Below, in pieces: positions 26,351 to 34,637 of a DNA stretch of 63,007 bases. Positions within the stretch are counted from its first letter, which is position 1. The number at the start of each line of letters is the position of its first letter. Below the pieces are notes generated by a model. That model did no database searches and was not told the DNA's origin. It was given only the letters and a program-made list of their open reading frames with translations. This DNA comes from Fibrobacterota bacterium. GTDB taxonomy: Bacteria > Fibrobacterota > Fibrobacteria > UBA11236. The stretch spans positions 1 through 63,007 of the forward strand of contig JAEKLQ010000041.1 of NCBI GenBank assembly GCA_019509785.1, read 5' to 3'. The position numbers and the translations under genes were made by a program.

Positions 26351-29300
26351 ATGGCTGTCGGTAAGCTCCTTTCCATATGCGCAGCGCTTGGCACGCTCGC
26401 TTTCGCCTCGCCATCGGCCCCGGACCCGAAGCCTGCGGCGCAAGCGCCGGAAGCCAAGGACGTTTGTAAGCAAGGACGGTCCTTATACTCGTCCGGGGAC
26501 GTGGTGAGGGCGGCCAAGGCCCTAACGCATTGCGTAGAACAGGAGCCGCGCAACCGTGAAGCCTGGACCGCATTGGCCAATGCCGATCTCGAAGCCGGCC
26601 GTTTCGCCCAGTCCGCCGAAGCCTTCGCCCGCGCCGAAGCCCTGAAGCCGGGGGATGATGCCTTCCTCAATGCCTATCTCTCCGCTCTCGAAGGGGCGGG
26701 AAGGGATGAAGATCGGATTCCCGTGTTGCGCAAGCTCGCTGCGCGGAAATCCGGGGATCGCCAGGCCGCCGAACGATTGTTGGCCGCCGTGGAGGCCTCC
26801 GGGGTCGATCGCCATGCCGATGACTATCTGTTCGCCTTGCAGATTCTCGGCGATGGCCCCCGCGCGGAACGCTTCCATGTCGAGAAGTTGGCCGCGGCCT
26901 ATTTGAAGCGGAAGGACTACGAGAAGGCCGAAGCCGAATACCGCTGGCTGCTGGAAAAAAGCCCGGAGTCCCCGGAAGGTTGGGCGGGTTTGGGGTCCGC
27001 GCTGGCGCTATCCGATCCTCAGGCGGCCTCGGATTGCTATCGCAAGGCGGCATTGTACTCGAACCATGCAGAGCAACGCGCAGGTTACCTTGCCGAGCGG
27101 GATCGGCTGGCGAAGGCTTCCCCCGAAGTTAAGCCAAGCCTCCCGCAGGACGTCAAGGAAACGGCATTGGCGGCACCCACGCAGGAGAAGGCCATTGCGC
27201 CCAAGGCCGCGCCTGCAGCGGAAAAGAACGCGGTGGCCAAGACCGTACCCGCACCTGAAAAGATCATGGTGGCGAAGGCCGCGCCGGTGGCGGAAAAGCC
27301 TCCGGTAGCCAAGGCCGTACCCACGCCGGAAAAGCCGGCCACGGCCAAGGTAGCCGCCGGCTCGGGTCTAGATCTCAAAGCCTTCCAGGACAGCGTTTAT
27401 CGCGCGGAGTTGGCTAAACAGCTAGCGGCCCGGCACATCAAGAAAGCGGATATCGCCGCCGTTACCGCTCCAGGCACCCAAGCGTCCCCGGTGGTCGCCG
27501 TTCCGGCTCCGGGCAAGCCGGCGCAATCCCAACCTCCAATCCAATCCCAAGCCGAAAAGAACCAAATAGCCATTGAGGAAAAGCGCCAAAAGGAGGACGC
27601 CCGTAAGCAGGCCGAAGCGGAAAAACTCGCAAAGGCGGAGAAGACACATAAGGACTCCCTTGATCGCGCGGCGGAAGCCAAGGCCACGGCCGAAGCCAAA
27701 GCCAAAGAGGATGCGGCGAAACGCGATGCCATGGCCAAGGCCGAGAAGGCCCGCCAGGAATCCCAGGCGAAAGCCGATAAGGCCCGAAGTGATTCCCTGA
27801 AGGCCGTTGCGGATCGCAAGGGTGCGGAAGAGAAACTACGGCAGGAGGCCTTGGCGAAGGCGGACAGGGCCCGGCAAGATTCCCTGGCCCGCGCCGATAA
27901 AGCACGCCAAGAGGCTATGGCCAAGGCCGAGAAGGCCCGCAACGATTCGCTCGCCCGGGTCGCCGAGACCAAGGCGAAGGAAGAAAAGGCCCGGCAGGAT
28001 GCGGTCGCCAAGGCGGAGAAGGCCCGCCAGGAATCCCAGGCCAAAGCCGACAAGGTACGGAGCGACTCCCTTAAGGCCGTTGCGGATCGCAAGGCTGCGG
28101 AAGAAAAAATCCACCAGGAGGCATTGGCAAAGGCCCGCAAGGATTCCCTTGATCGCGTGGCGGAGGCGAAAGCAAAAGAGGATGCGGCCAAGCGGGAAGC
28201 AGTCGCCAAAGCCGACAAGGCCCGCCAAGACTCTCTCGCCCGCGCCGACAAGGCGCGCCAAGAGGCCCTGGCTAAAGCCGATAAGGCCCGACAGGATTCC
28301 CTAGTCAAGGTCGCTGAAGCGAAATCCAAGGCGGACAAGGCCCGGCAAGATTCCCTGGTTCGGGTAACCGAGGCGAAGGCGAAGGCGGAAAAAGCCAAGC
28401 AGGATTCCTTGGCGATGGTAGCCGTGGCGAAGGCCAAGGCCGATAAAGCGAAACAGGATTCTTTAGTCATGGTTGCCGAAGCGAAGGCAAAAGCGGACAA
28501 GGCGCGTCAAGATTCCCTAGCGCAAGTCGCCAAAGTTAAGGCCAAGGCGGACAAGGCCCGCCAAGATTCATTAGCCCAAGTCGCCATGGTAAAGGCCAAG
28601 GCGGATAAAGCGCGCCAAGATTCATTGGCCCAAGTCGCAGTTGCGAAAGCCAAGGCGGAAAAGGTACGCCAAGACTCCCTGGCCCGGGTCGCCGAGTCGA
28701 TAGCAAGGGCCGAGAAGGCCAGACAGGATTCCTTGGCGCGGGCGGACAAGGCGCGCCTGGAAAGGGAACGGCTCGCGCGCGAACGTCGGGATCGGTTCGA
28801 CCGCGCGTATGCGCATTATCGCGCCGGACGCTTGGACTCTTCGGCGCTGCTATTCAAGGCCGTGCTGGCGGATTCTCCGGTCGCCGATGCGTGGTATTAC
28901 GCCGGCCGCGTGCAACTGGCAAAGGGCGATTTCTCCCGGGCCCTGGAATTGTTCGAACGCGCTGCTTCCGACAAGCCGGACATCGACGGCCTTAAAGGAA
29001 AGGCTTTGCTTGGAATGGGGAAGCCCAAGGATGCGCTGAAACCCCTGCAGGCACAGTACACCAAGGACAAGAACGATTCCTTGCTGGAGGACATCATTGC
29101 GGCCAAGCGAAAGATCGGGGATGAAGCGGGAGCCATAACCACCCTGGAGGAATTGGCGACGCGCCGCCCCGGCTCCCTGAAGGTTCAAACCGAACTGGCG
29201 GCATACTGGCGTTCGAAAGGGGTTAGGGCTAAGGCGACGGAACGCTACAACCATGTCTTTACGCTCGATCCCAAGGACGGCGAGGCCAATTATTGGCTCG

Positions 29301-31138
29301 GCATGGAAGCCATCCAATCGAACGGTTTCGTCCGCGCCGCGCCTTTGTTGGAGCGGGCGGTTATCGCCTTCCCGACCCGCGCGGATGCCTGGAAGGGGTT
29401 GGCCAAGGCCGACCTCGCTTTGGGGCGCAGGGATGCGGCCTGGGAGGCCCATCGCAAAGCCTTGGCCTTATCGCCGAATGATCTCGAATTGGCGAAGGGC
29501 CGTCTGGCCTTGGCCCGCGAATCCCACCCCAACGAATTGGCGCAGGCATATGAAGAAGTGTTGCGCTTGTCCCCCGGCGATACCTCCGCCGCCATGGGCC
29601 TAGCGCGCCTTCGCTACGGACGCGGCGACTATGCGGGCGCGGAGAAGGACTTCCGCATCGCGCTGAAGGATTCGAAGGACGGACAGGCCTGGGCGGAATT
29701 CGGCCGGACCTTGCTGGAACTGAAGAAGTCCGACGAGGCGGCCGCTGCGCTCCAGAAAGCGGTGGACTTGGGGGAGAAGGATCCATCGCTGCATTTGGAT
29801 CTGGCGCGCATCCGCATCGATAAAGGCGATCTCGATGGGGCCGAGGCGCTCGTGAAGGACTTGGCTAAACAATCGCCGCGGGACGCGGAAGCCCAGTATT
29901 GGCTGGGCCAAATCGCCCTCAAGCGCCAACAAACCCAAGTGGCGGAAGAGTTCTTCCGGAAGGCCCACCAGCTACAGCCCGATCATGCGAAGTACGCCGA
30001 GTCTCTTGCCCAGGCCCTGCGCGATAAGGACGAGTTCAAACAAGCCCTCGCCGTGCTTTCGCAAGCGGAGCCCTCCCTCTCGCCGGGGGGAAAACTCCTG
30101 TTCGGCGAATGCCTCGCGCGCTCAGGCGATCCGGGCAAGGCCATCGAAGTCTACGCGGCCCTATTCGCTAAGCAACCGTCCGCCCAATTGTTGGCCCGGC
30201 GCATGGATCTGCTGGTTCTCGCAGGGAAAGCGGAGCAAGCGGTGGAATTGACGGGAGCTTCGCCTTATGCCCAATCAAACGAAGTCCGGTACGCCCTCGC
30301 GAAAGCACAACTGAACCTGGCCGAATCGCACGTCCTGAAGGGGGATGTGGATCAAGCGGTCGATTTGATGAAGCAAGTCGTTAAGAGCGACGATCATCGC
30401 CCCGAGTACCACTATTACCTCGGCCTTGGCTTTTTCGATCAGGCCCGTTGGAAAAAGGCGGTGGATGAATTCGGCGAAGCGCTGACTTACAGGGTGGATT
30501 ATCCCGAAGCCTTGTACCGCAAAGGACTTTGTCTGCTCAAGACCGGGGACGCGAAGGAAGCCGGCGATGCCTTCACCGAGCTTTCGCAGCACGCCGATGC
30601 GCAGTGGAAAGCCCGTGGCCTTTACGGCATGGCGATGGTTTTCGAGGCCGACGGGAAAACGGAGGCCGTCCAACATCATCTGGAATTGTCCATCGCGGCC
30701 GCAGCCCAAGCCGATGCCATGGCCGACCTCGCGCGCATCCTACTCAAGCAGGGCAAGGTTCCCGAGGCCCAGGAATGGGCCCGCCGGGCGCTGGCCATCG
30801 ACCACGGCCATGAGGCGGCCACGGTGGCTTTAGGCGACGCCCTGGCCGCGTCCAAGAAACAGGATCAGGCCATGGAATTGGCGCGGGCCGGGTTGAAGGT
30901 CAAACCCCTTTCCTGCGGCCTTCTCGTGCAATCGGCGAAATTGAATTTCGAAGCCGGCCGGATCGATTCGAGCCTGGTCGCGAGCAACGTGGCCATGAAA
31001 AATTGTCCTACCGAACCCATGGCCTACTACTATGCGGGCGTGGCCACGCGCTCCAGCAATCGATCCAAGGAAGCTAAGCAGTACTTCAAGACTTTCCGCA
31101 AGCTGGGCGGGGACGGAAAGATGGTTCCGGAGGAATGA
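26351..31138 (+). CDS. Giant exported TPR protein with a long 18-residue-repeat charged helix
   Basis: 1595 residues from ATG at 26351; the upstream open frame lacks protein character. Residues 1-20 (MAVGKLLSICAALGTLAFAS) are a signal peptide. TPR-like repeats occupy about 35-250, then a Pro/Ala/Lys linker (APAAEKNAVAKTVPAPEKIM). Residues ~410-813 are an almost uninterrupted charged helix built on KARQDSLAxVAxxKAKAD units of 18 residues. A second TPR array fills ~815-1590 (AWYYAGRVQLAKGDFSRALELFERA, DGEANYWLGMEAIQSNGFVRAAPLLERA, MAYYYAGVATRSSNRSKEAKQYF). Such a layout suggests a periplasmic scaffold that spans distance, TolA-like, with protein-binding TPR heads at both ends. No enzyme motif is seen. 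Partners are unknown. Confidence 0.85.
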   Translation: MAVGKLLSICAALGTLAFASPSAPDPKPAAQAPEAKDVCKQGRSLYSSGDVVRAAKALTHCVEQEPRNREAWTALANADLEAGRFAQSAEAFARAEALKPGDDAFLNAYLSALEGAGRDEDRIPVLRKLAARKSGDRQAAERLLAAVEASGVDRHADDYLFALQILGDGPRAERFHVEKLAAAYLKRKDYEKAEAEYRWLLEKSPESPEGWAGLGSALALSDPQAASDCYRKAALYSNHAEQRAGYLAERDRLAKASPEVKPSLPQDVKETALAAPTQEKAIAPKAAPAAEKNAVAKTVPAPEKIMVAKAAPVAEKPPVAKAVPTPEKPATAKVAAGSGLDLKAFQDSVYRAELAKQLAARHIKKADIAAVTAPGTQASPVVAVPAPGKPAQSQPPIQSQAEKNQIAIEEKRQKEDARKQAEAEKLAKAEKTHKDSLDRAAEAKATAEAKAKEDAAKRDAMAKAEKARQESQAKADKARSDSLKAVADRKGAEEKLRQEALAKADRARQDSLARADKARQEAMAKAEKARNDSLARVAETKAKEEKARQDAVAKAEKARQESQAKADKVRSDSLKAVADRKAAEEKIHQEALAKARKDSLDRVAEAKAKEDAAKREAVAKADKARQDSLARADKARQEALAKADKARQDSLVKVAEAKSKADKARQDSLVRVTEAKAKAEKAKQDSLAMVAVAKAKADKAKQDSLVMVAEAKAKADKARQDSLAQVAKVKAKADKARQDSLAQVAMVKAKADKARQDSLAQVAVAKAKAEKVRQDSLARVAESIARAEKARQDSLARADKARLERERLARERRDRFDRAYAHYRAGRLDSSALLFKAVLADSPVADAWYYAGRVQLAKGDFSRALELFERAASDKPDIDGLKGKALLGMGKPKDALKPLQAQYTKDKNDSLLEDIIAAKRKIGDEAGAITTLEELATRRPGSLKVQTELAAYWRSKGVRAKATERYNHVFTLDPKDGEANYWLGMEAIQSNGFVRAAPLLERAVIAFPTRADAWKGLAKADLALGRRDAAWEAHRKALALSPNDLELAKGRLALARESHPNELAQAYEEVLRLSPGDTSAAMGLARLRYGRGDYAGAEKDFRIALKDSKDGQAWAEFGRTLLELKKSDEAAAALQKAVDLGEKDPSLHLDLARIRIDKGDLDGAEALVKDLAKQSPRDAEAQYWLGQIALKRQQTQVAEEFFRKAHQLQPDHAKYAESLAQALRDKDEFKQALAVLSQAEPSLSPGGKLLFGECLARSGDPGKAIEVYAALFAKQPSAQLLARRMDLLVLAGKAEQAVELTGASPYAQSNEVRYALAKAQLNLAESHVLKGDVDQAVDLMKQVVKSDDHRPEYHYYLGLGFFDQARWKKAVDEFGEALTYRVDYPEALYRKGLCLLKTGDAKEAGDAFTELSQHADAQWKARGLYGMAMVFEADGKTEAVQHHLELSIAAAAQADAMADLARILLKQGKVPEAQEWARRALAIDHGHEAATVALGDALAASKKQDQAMELARAGLKVKPLSCGLLVQSAKLNFEAGRIDSSLVASNVAMKNCPTEPMAYYYAGVATRSSNRSKEAKQYFKTFRKLGGDGKMVPEE
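27580..28790 (+). repeat. Degenerate 54-bp (18-codon) tandem repeats inside the TPR gene
   Basis: Units read KADKARQDSLAQVAKVKA, KADKARQDSLAQVAMVKA, KADKARQDSLAQVAVAKA and drift toward both ends. Regular 54-base spacing is clearest at about 28,260-28,730. Codons differ between units while residues hold, so the repeat is old and kept by selection rather than a fresh slip product. Eighteen residues equal five turns of an alpha helix. Confidence 0.8.
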
Positions 31139-31144
31139 TCGCGT

Positions 31145-31181
31145 GCGGCGGCCGGTTGGATCGCTATCCTTCAGCCGCCGC
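31145..31181. terminator. Terminator-like hairpin between the TPR gene and a small membrane protein
   Basis: GCGGCGGC (31145-31152) and GCCGCCGC (31174-31181) pair perfectly over eight bases; inside, GGAT and ATCC form a second small stem. It sits between two convergent genes, and could stop both. Confidence 0.45.
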
Positions 31182-31186
31182 CGGAC

Positions 31187-31321
31187 TTAACTTCGGGCTA
31201 CGCGATCCTCGGGGAATTTCCCGGAGCGATTCACCATCCCCGGCAAGATCCAAATCAGGAAAACCATGGCGCTGAAAAGCGCGGTCATAACAGGAAGCGA
31301 TTCTCGCGGTAGCCATTGCAT
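31187..31321 (-). CDS. Small single-pass membrane protein (44 residues)
   Basis: ATG at 31321 is preceded by GGGGAGGTGCGCC, a strong ribosome site at good spacing. The product MQWLPRESLPVMTALFSAMV continues FLIWILPGMVNRSGKFPEDR, giving one hydrophobic helix (about residues 11-31) and a charged C-terminal tail. No family is recognised. A very short gene, but its ribosome site and membrane pattern are better than chance open frames in this GC-rich DNA. It converges with the TPR gene and is divergent from the DUF1016 gene. Confidence 0.5.
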   Translation of the reverse strand: MQWLPRESLPVMTALFSAMVFLIWILPGMVNRSGKFPEDRVARS

Positions 31322-31592
31322 GGCGCACCTCCCCTGGCGGGTAGCCAATCCATTGTACCAAGACCCGGGCAAGCCTGACCAGGGGGCCCGGAGCCGGACC
31401 GGCTTCCCCCACCCGTACCAGCCCGATTCCGCTGAATTCGGAGGTTATTAACGCTTTTTAAGCCGCATGGATCCGTGCTTCCCGAAATGCTATCATTCCA
31501 GCGTTCCGCGTGATCCGGGGTCAGAATCGGACATCCCCCCGGGGATATATTGACTAGCGGGACGACCAACTCCGAGTGAAATCGAATCGTGT

Positions 31593-32087
31593 ATGCAACC
31601 TTATGAAATTACCGCCATCCAATGGCTCCGTGATGAAATTCGCGTCTACCTAAGGGCGCGGCGGGAAGGTAAACAACCCCCCGCCCCCGGCGATTGGGTA
31701 GGCCTCGCTTGGGAAATCGGCCATAGCCTATCCATGATGGCTGCCCATGGGATCGCGGTGAATCCGGTAATCGCGGCCGTTTCTGGTAAATTACGGTTGG
31801 AGTTCGTGGGGGTACAAGGTCTCATGCCTTCGGACTTCCACCGGATGCGGCTGTTCTATCTGAGCTATTTCGAGCGCTCCGCCTTGTTGCCGAAGCTGAG
31901 GCAAATACCTTGGGACCGCCACGAGGTCATTCTCGAACGGTGCAAGGATCCGGGCCAGCAGGAGTTCTACCTCGACCTGTGCCTGAAGGAGGAGCTGAAC
32001 CGCGATGGCCTCCTGGAGGCCATCGCCAAGCAGCGTTACGAGACCAGTGCGATGTCGGGTATCGGCCGGGCCGATTCTTCCGTCTGA
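31593..32087 (+). CDS. Stand-alone DUF1016 (YhcG) N-terminal domain protein
   Basis: 164 residues. The pattern GVQGLMPSDFHRMRLFYLSY, then LRQIPWDRHEVILERCKDPG, QQEFYLDLCLKEELNRDGLL and EAIAKQRYE matches the N-terminal winged-helix part of YhcG/DUF1016 proteins. In YhcG this is followed by a PD-(D/E)XK nuclease domain; here the protein stops right after that part, so the nuclease is missing. It may be a decayed remnant or an intact DNA-binding adaptor. The ribosome site is weak. Its last 52 bases overlap the 3' end of the convergent HxlR gene. Confidence 0.7.
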   Translation: MQPYEITAIQWLRDEIRVYLRARREGKQPPAPGDWVGLAWEIGHSLSMMAAHGIAVNPVIAAVSGKLRLEFVGVQGLMPSDFHRMRLFYLSYFERSALLPKLRQIPWDRHEVILERCKDPGQQEFYLDLCLKEELNRDGLLEAIAKQRYETSAMSGIGRADSSV

Positions 32088-32518
32088 TCGGCTCGGAAAT
32101 CCGTCTTAGCGGCTCGGAAAGAAGGCTCCCGGATTGAACCCTCGGGCAAAGGACCTGTCGCGTCCCCGCGGGCCGGTCCATCTCCCGGCTCATTGTCCGC
32201 ATAGACGTCCAAGTGTTCCTGGCCCCACAGCTGCATCGCCGTCAGAACCGGCGCCAAGCTCCGGCTGCGCTCGGTCGGCGCGTAGAGGATTCGCGGCTTA
32301 TCCGTTCCGGTGACCATGCGCGTGATGAGCCCATCGAACTCGAGCTCTTTCAAATGCTTGGCCAGGATCTTCGCCGAAATGCCTCGCGAGAGCTTCTTCA
32401 ACTCCCCGAAACGCTTGGACTCTCCGGTCAAAAGGAGATTCAAGATAAGGCCTTTCCATTTCCCTCCGATGAGGGATAAGGTCAACTCCGCCGGCCAAGT
32501 GAATTTTTTCAGTACCAC
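32036..32518 (-). CDS. HxlR-family winged-helix transcriptional regulator
   Basis: 160 residues from GTG at 32518, with GAGGAGG five bases upstream. Residues 1-100 are a classic HxlR/MarR-like winged helix: FTWPAELTLSLIGGKWKGLI, LLLTGESKRFGELKKLSRGI, SAKILAKHLKELEFDGLITR, then the wing and YAPTERSRSLAPVLTAMQLWGQEH. HxlR regulators often sense electrophiles or redox changes and repress a neighbouring gene. The N-terminal Cys common in the redox members is absent. The C-terminal ~55 residues are acidic and disordered, an extension beyond the family norm that overlaps the DUF1016 gene antisense. Tandem repeats upstream (32571-32592) may be its operator. Confidence 0.85.
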   Translation of the reverse strand: MVLKKFTWPAELTLSLIGGKWKGLILNLLLTGESKRFGELKKLSRGISAKILAKHLKELEFDGLITRMVTGTDKPRILYAPTERSRSLAPVLTAMQLWGQEHLDVYADNEPGDGPARGDATGPLPEGSIREPSFRAAKTDFRADQTEESARPIPDIALVS

Positions 32519-32570
32519 ATTGCCTCCTCGTTCAGATAGGGAAACAAGGCAACCCCTGTGCCAAGTCGTG

Positions 32571-32592
32571 ACCTGCCGGAAACCTGCCGGAA
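32571..32592. promoter_or_regulatory. Tandem 11-bp repeat, candidate HxlR operator
   Basis: ACCTGCCGGAA occurs twice with no gap (32571-32581 and 32582-32592), one helical turn apart. It lies 53 bases upstream of the HxlR start, in the divergent region with the next gene. HxlR proteins are known to bind tandem sites near their own promoters. Confidence 0.4.
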
Positions 32593-32715
32593 AAGGGAGG
32601 GCTCGGAGTTCGGATAGGTAACCGATCGGAAAGGACGTTCCAGAATGGTTCTATGGGTTCCAAAATGGGCCGCAAAAACGCGATTAACTATCTTTGTCCT
32701 TTCTCCGGGAGAACC

Positions 32716-33732
32716 ATGCCACGAACGTGCCTCGTCTTCGCTTTTGCGATCGCATCATTGCTTATTTTGCCCGGACGACTCCCGGCCCAACCCAATTCCC
32801 AACAATCCTCGCAACTTCCGGGCCCCGCGCCCCAGCCGCCCACTCCTCCCAAAGCGGTCAAGGATTCGGTTAAGGCGGCCCGCGCCAAATCGAAGAAGGC
32901 GAAATCTCCCGTTGCCGATACGACCCGAACCGGTGCGTCGAGCGCGGCCGCCGCTAAAGCTTCGACGGCCCCCGCCGGATCCCCGGCCGGCGTAAAGGAC
33001 AGCCTCCAGACCTCGTCCCAAGCCACGGCGCCCGTCGCGCCGCCCCTGGCCACGGACAGCGCCAAAGCCAAATCGTCCGCACCCTTCGATTCGAATAAGG
33101 CTCCCGCCGATGTCCTGGAAGCCAAGCCGGAAATCGCCAAGGTGGAACCCAAACGCCTCCCTCCCGATTTGAGGCTCTTCAATGATCCGCCCCTGATCGG
33201 GCGCGAATATGGATTCGGAATCCTGGGTTCGGTGGTCGCCAGCACCTTGGGCTTCTTCATCGGAAGCGGTATCGAGACCGCCATCGTGGGTGAAAGCCGG
33301 GCCCACAAGGGAACGCTTTCCTTCACCGGCATCCGTTACGACAATTTCAAGGGCGCCTTTTGGGGCGGGTCCTCCGGCATGGTCCTCGGCTCGGCCCTCA
33401 CCATCTATTTCACCGGTCAAACCGAAGAAGAGGACGGCGGGCTATTCGCGACCTTGGCGGGTACGACCGCGGCCGCCGCCGGCGCCTTCTATCTCGCCAG
33501 CCTGATGGGCGTGAACGATGACGTCGATTGGAAGCCCTTCATCCCTTTGCTCGCGGTTCCCTCCTTGGGAGGCGCCTTGGGATTCAACGTCTCCCGGTGG
33601 TTCCACGATCGCCAGCGCGAAGAAGTGGTCGGGAAGGAGGCGGCGATCCGTTTGCACGCCCCCTCCTTAGCCTTCGGCCTGGGACCCCGCGGGGAGCGCG
33701 TGGAGATCCGGGCCCTGCGACTGACATTTTAA
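32716..33732 (+). CDS. Exported protein with disordered N-terminus and glycine-rich membrane-like C-terminal domain
   Basis: 338 residues from ATG at 32716 (GGGAGA upstream); the frame is open 21 codons earlier without a signal. A signal peptide (CLVFAFAIASLLILPGRLPAQ) is followed by ~110 residues of Pro/Ala/Lys/Ser low complexity. The C-terminal part has several hydrophobic, glycine-rich segments: FGILGSVVASTLGFFIGSGI, GGSSGMVLGSALTIYFTG and TLAGTTAAAAGAFYLASLMG, ending AIRLHAPSLAFGLGPRGERV. These look like glycine-zipper helices, or strands of an outer-membrane protein. I do not recognise the family. It is followed by a lipoprotein gene on the same strand. Confidence 0.75.
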   Translation: MPRTCLVFAFAIASLLILPGRLPAQPNSQQSSQLPGPAPQPPTPPKAVKDSVKAARAKSKKAKSPVADTTRTGASSAAAAKASTAPAGSPAGVKDSLQTSSQATAPVAPPLATDSAKAKSSAPFDSNKAPADVLEAKPEIAKVEPKRLPPDLRLFNDPPLIGREYGFGILGSVVASTLGFFIGSGIETAIVGESRAHKGTLSFTGIRYDNFKGAFWGGSSGMVLGSALTIYFTGQTEEEDGGLFATLAGTTAAAAGAFYLASLMGVNDDVDWKPFIPLLAVPSLGGALGFNVSRWFHDRQREEVVGKEAAIRLHAPSLAFGLGPRGERVEIRALRLTF

Positions 33733-33782
33733 GCGTCGGCTGGGCCTTTCAAGGTACGGCTTCTGGGTAACGGAGGAAGGGC

Positions 33783-34631
33783 GTGGGTTTGAGAATCCGT
33801 TCCTTGGCCGCCGCATTCGCGGCCATAGCCCTTTCCGGCTGCAACAAGATCGGCCTCCTTTACGATTATGCGGATAAACTGGTCCGCTATAAGGTGGAGG
33901 ATGATTTCGATCTGGATAAGGCCCAGCGGGTCCGCCTCAAGACGGACGTCGAGGGCTATTTCCAATGGCATCGTAAATCGCTGCTCCCTGCCTACGCCGA
34001 CTTCCTCTCCTATATCGTCGATAGCGCGCGCGTCGATCTCCGCCCGGACGAAATCGATTCCGGCTACCAACGTTATCTAGTACTCTATCGCCGCACCATG
34101 GAACCCGTGGCGGAGAAGTCGGCGGCCTTGTTGCTGAGCCTCAGCCCGGATCAGGTCGACGGTTGGATCGAGCGGCAGCGGAAGAAGAACCGGAAGCTGC
34201 ATAAGGACTTCAGCGGGAGCCAGCCGGAACGCTTGGAACATCGCGCCAAGAAGATCATCGATGAGCTCGAGGATTGGACGGGCAGGTTGAGCAAGGAACA
34301 GAAAGAGAAGATCAGGATCCTGAACGGGTCGGTTCCCTGGAACGGTATCCTTTGGCTAGACCTCCGGGAGAAGGTCCAGGAACGGGTGGCCGAAATGGCG
34401 AAGCGCAAAGCGCCGGCCGATTCCCTGCGGGCCTACCTTGCGGAGTACTATCTGGGCGATGAGAATCTGAAAAGCGAAGAGTTCCGGGCGCGCTATCGCG
34501 AGTTCGAGCAGCGGTTGAAGACGTTTATCTTCGCGATCCGCAATCTGTTGACGGAGGAACAGAGGGCCCGGTTTCTGCAACAGGTCGAGAAGCTGGCCCA
34601 GGATTTCCGCGCCCGGAGCCAGCAGGAATAG
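33783..34631 (+). CDS. DUF6279-family lipoprotein
   Basis: 282 residues from GTG at 33783 with GGAGG upstream. The signal MGLRIRSLAAAFAAIALSGC has lipobox ALSGC with Cys20. Mature start NKIGLLYDYADKLVRYKVED, then DDFDLDKAQRVRLKTDVEGY and FQWHRKSLLPAYADFL match the conserved opening of DUF6279 lipoproteins, which are all-helical and of unknown function. The rest is charged helices (RQRKKNRKLHKDFSG, LTEEQRARFLQQVEKLAQDF). Likely outer-membrane anchored in the periplasm. Same strand and 50 bases after the exported protein, so probably one transcript. Confidence 0.8.
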   Translation: MGLRIRSLAAAFAAIALSGCNKIGLLYDYADKLVRYKVEDDFDLDKAQRVRLKTDVEGYFQWHRKSLLPAYADFLSYIVDSARVDLRPDEIDSGYQRYLVLYRRTMEPVAEKSAALLLSLSPDQVDGWIERQRKKNRKLHKDFSGSQPERLEHRAKKIIDELEDWTGRLSKEQKEKIRILNGSVPWNGILWLDLREKVQERVAEMAKRKAPADSLRAYLAEYYLGDENLKSEEFRARYREFEQRLKTFIFAIRNLLTEEQRARFLQQVEKLAQDFRARSQQE

Positions 34632-34637
34632 CCGCCT

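Noticed and set aside
27397-28500. 367-codon antisense frame rich in Ser/Ala/Phe repeats
   Set aside because: Simply the complement of the 54-bp repeat coding for KARQDSLA; its periodicity is inherited.
27580-28790. CRISPR-like or satellite repeat array
   Set aside because: Repeats are in frame, without unique spacers, and encode a regular helix within a large gene.
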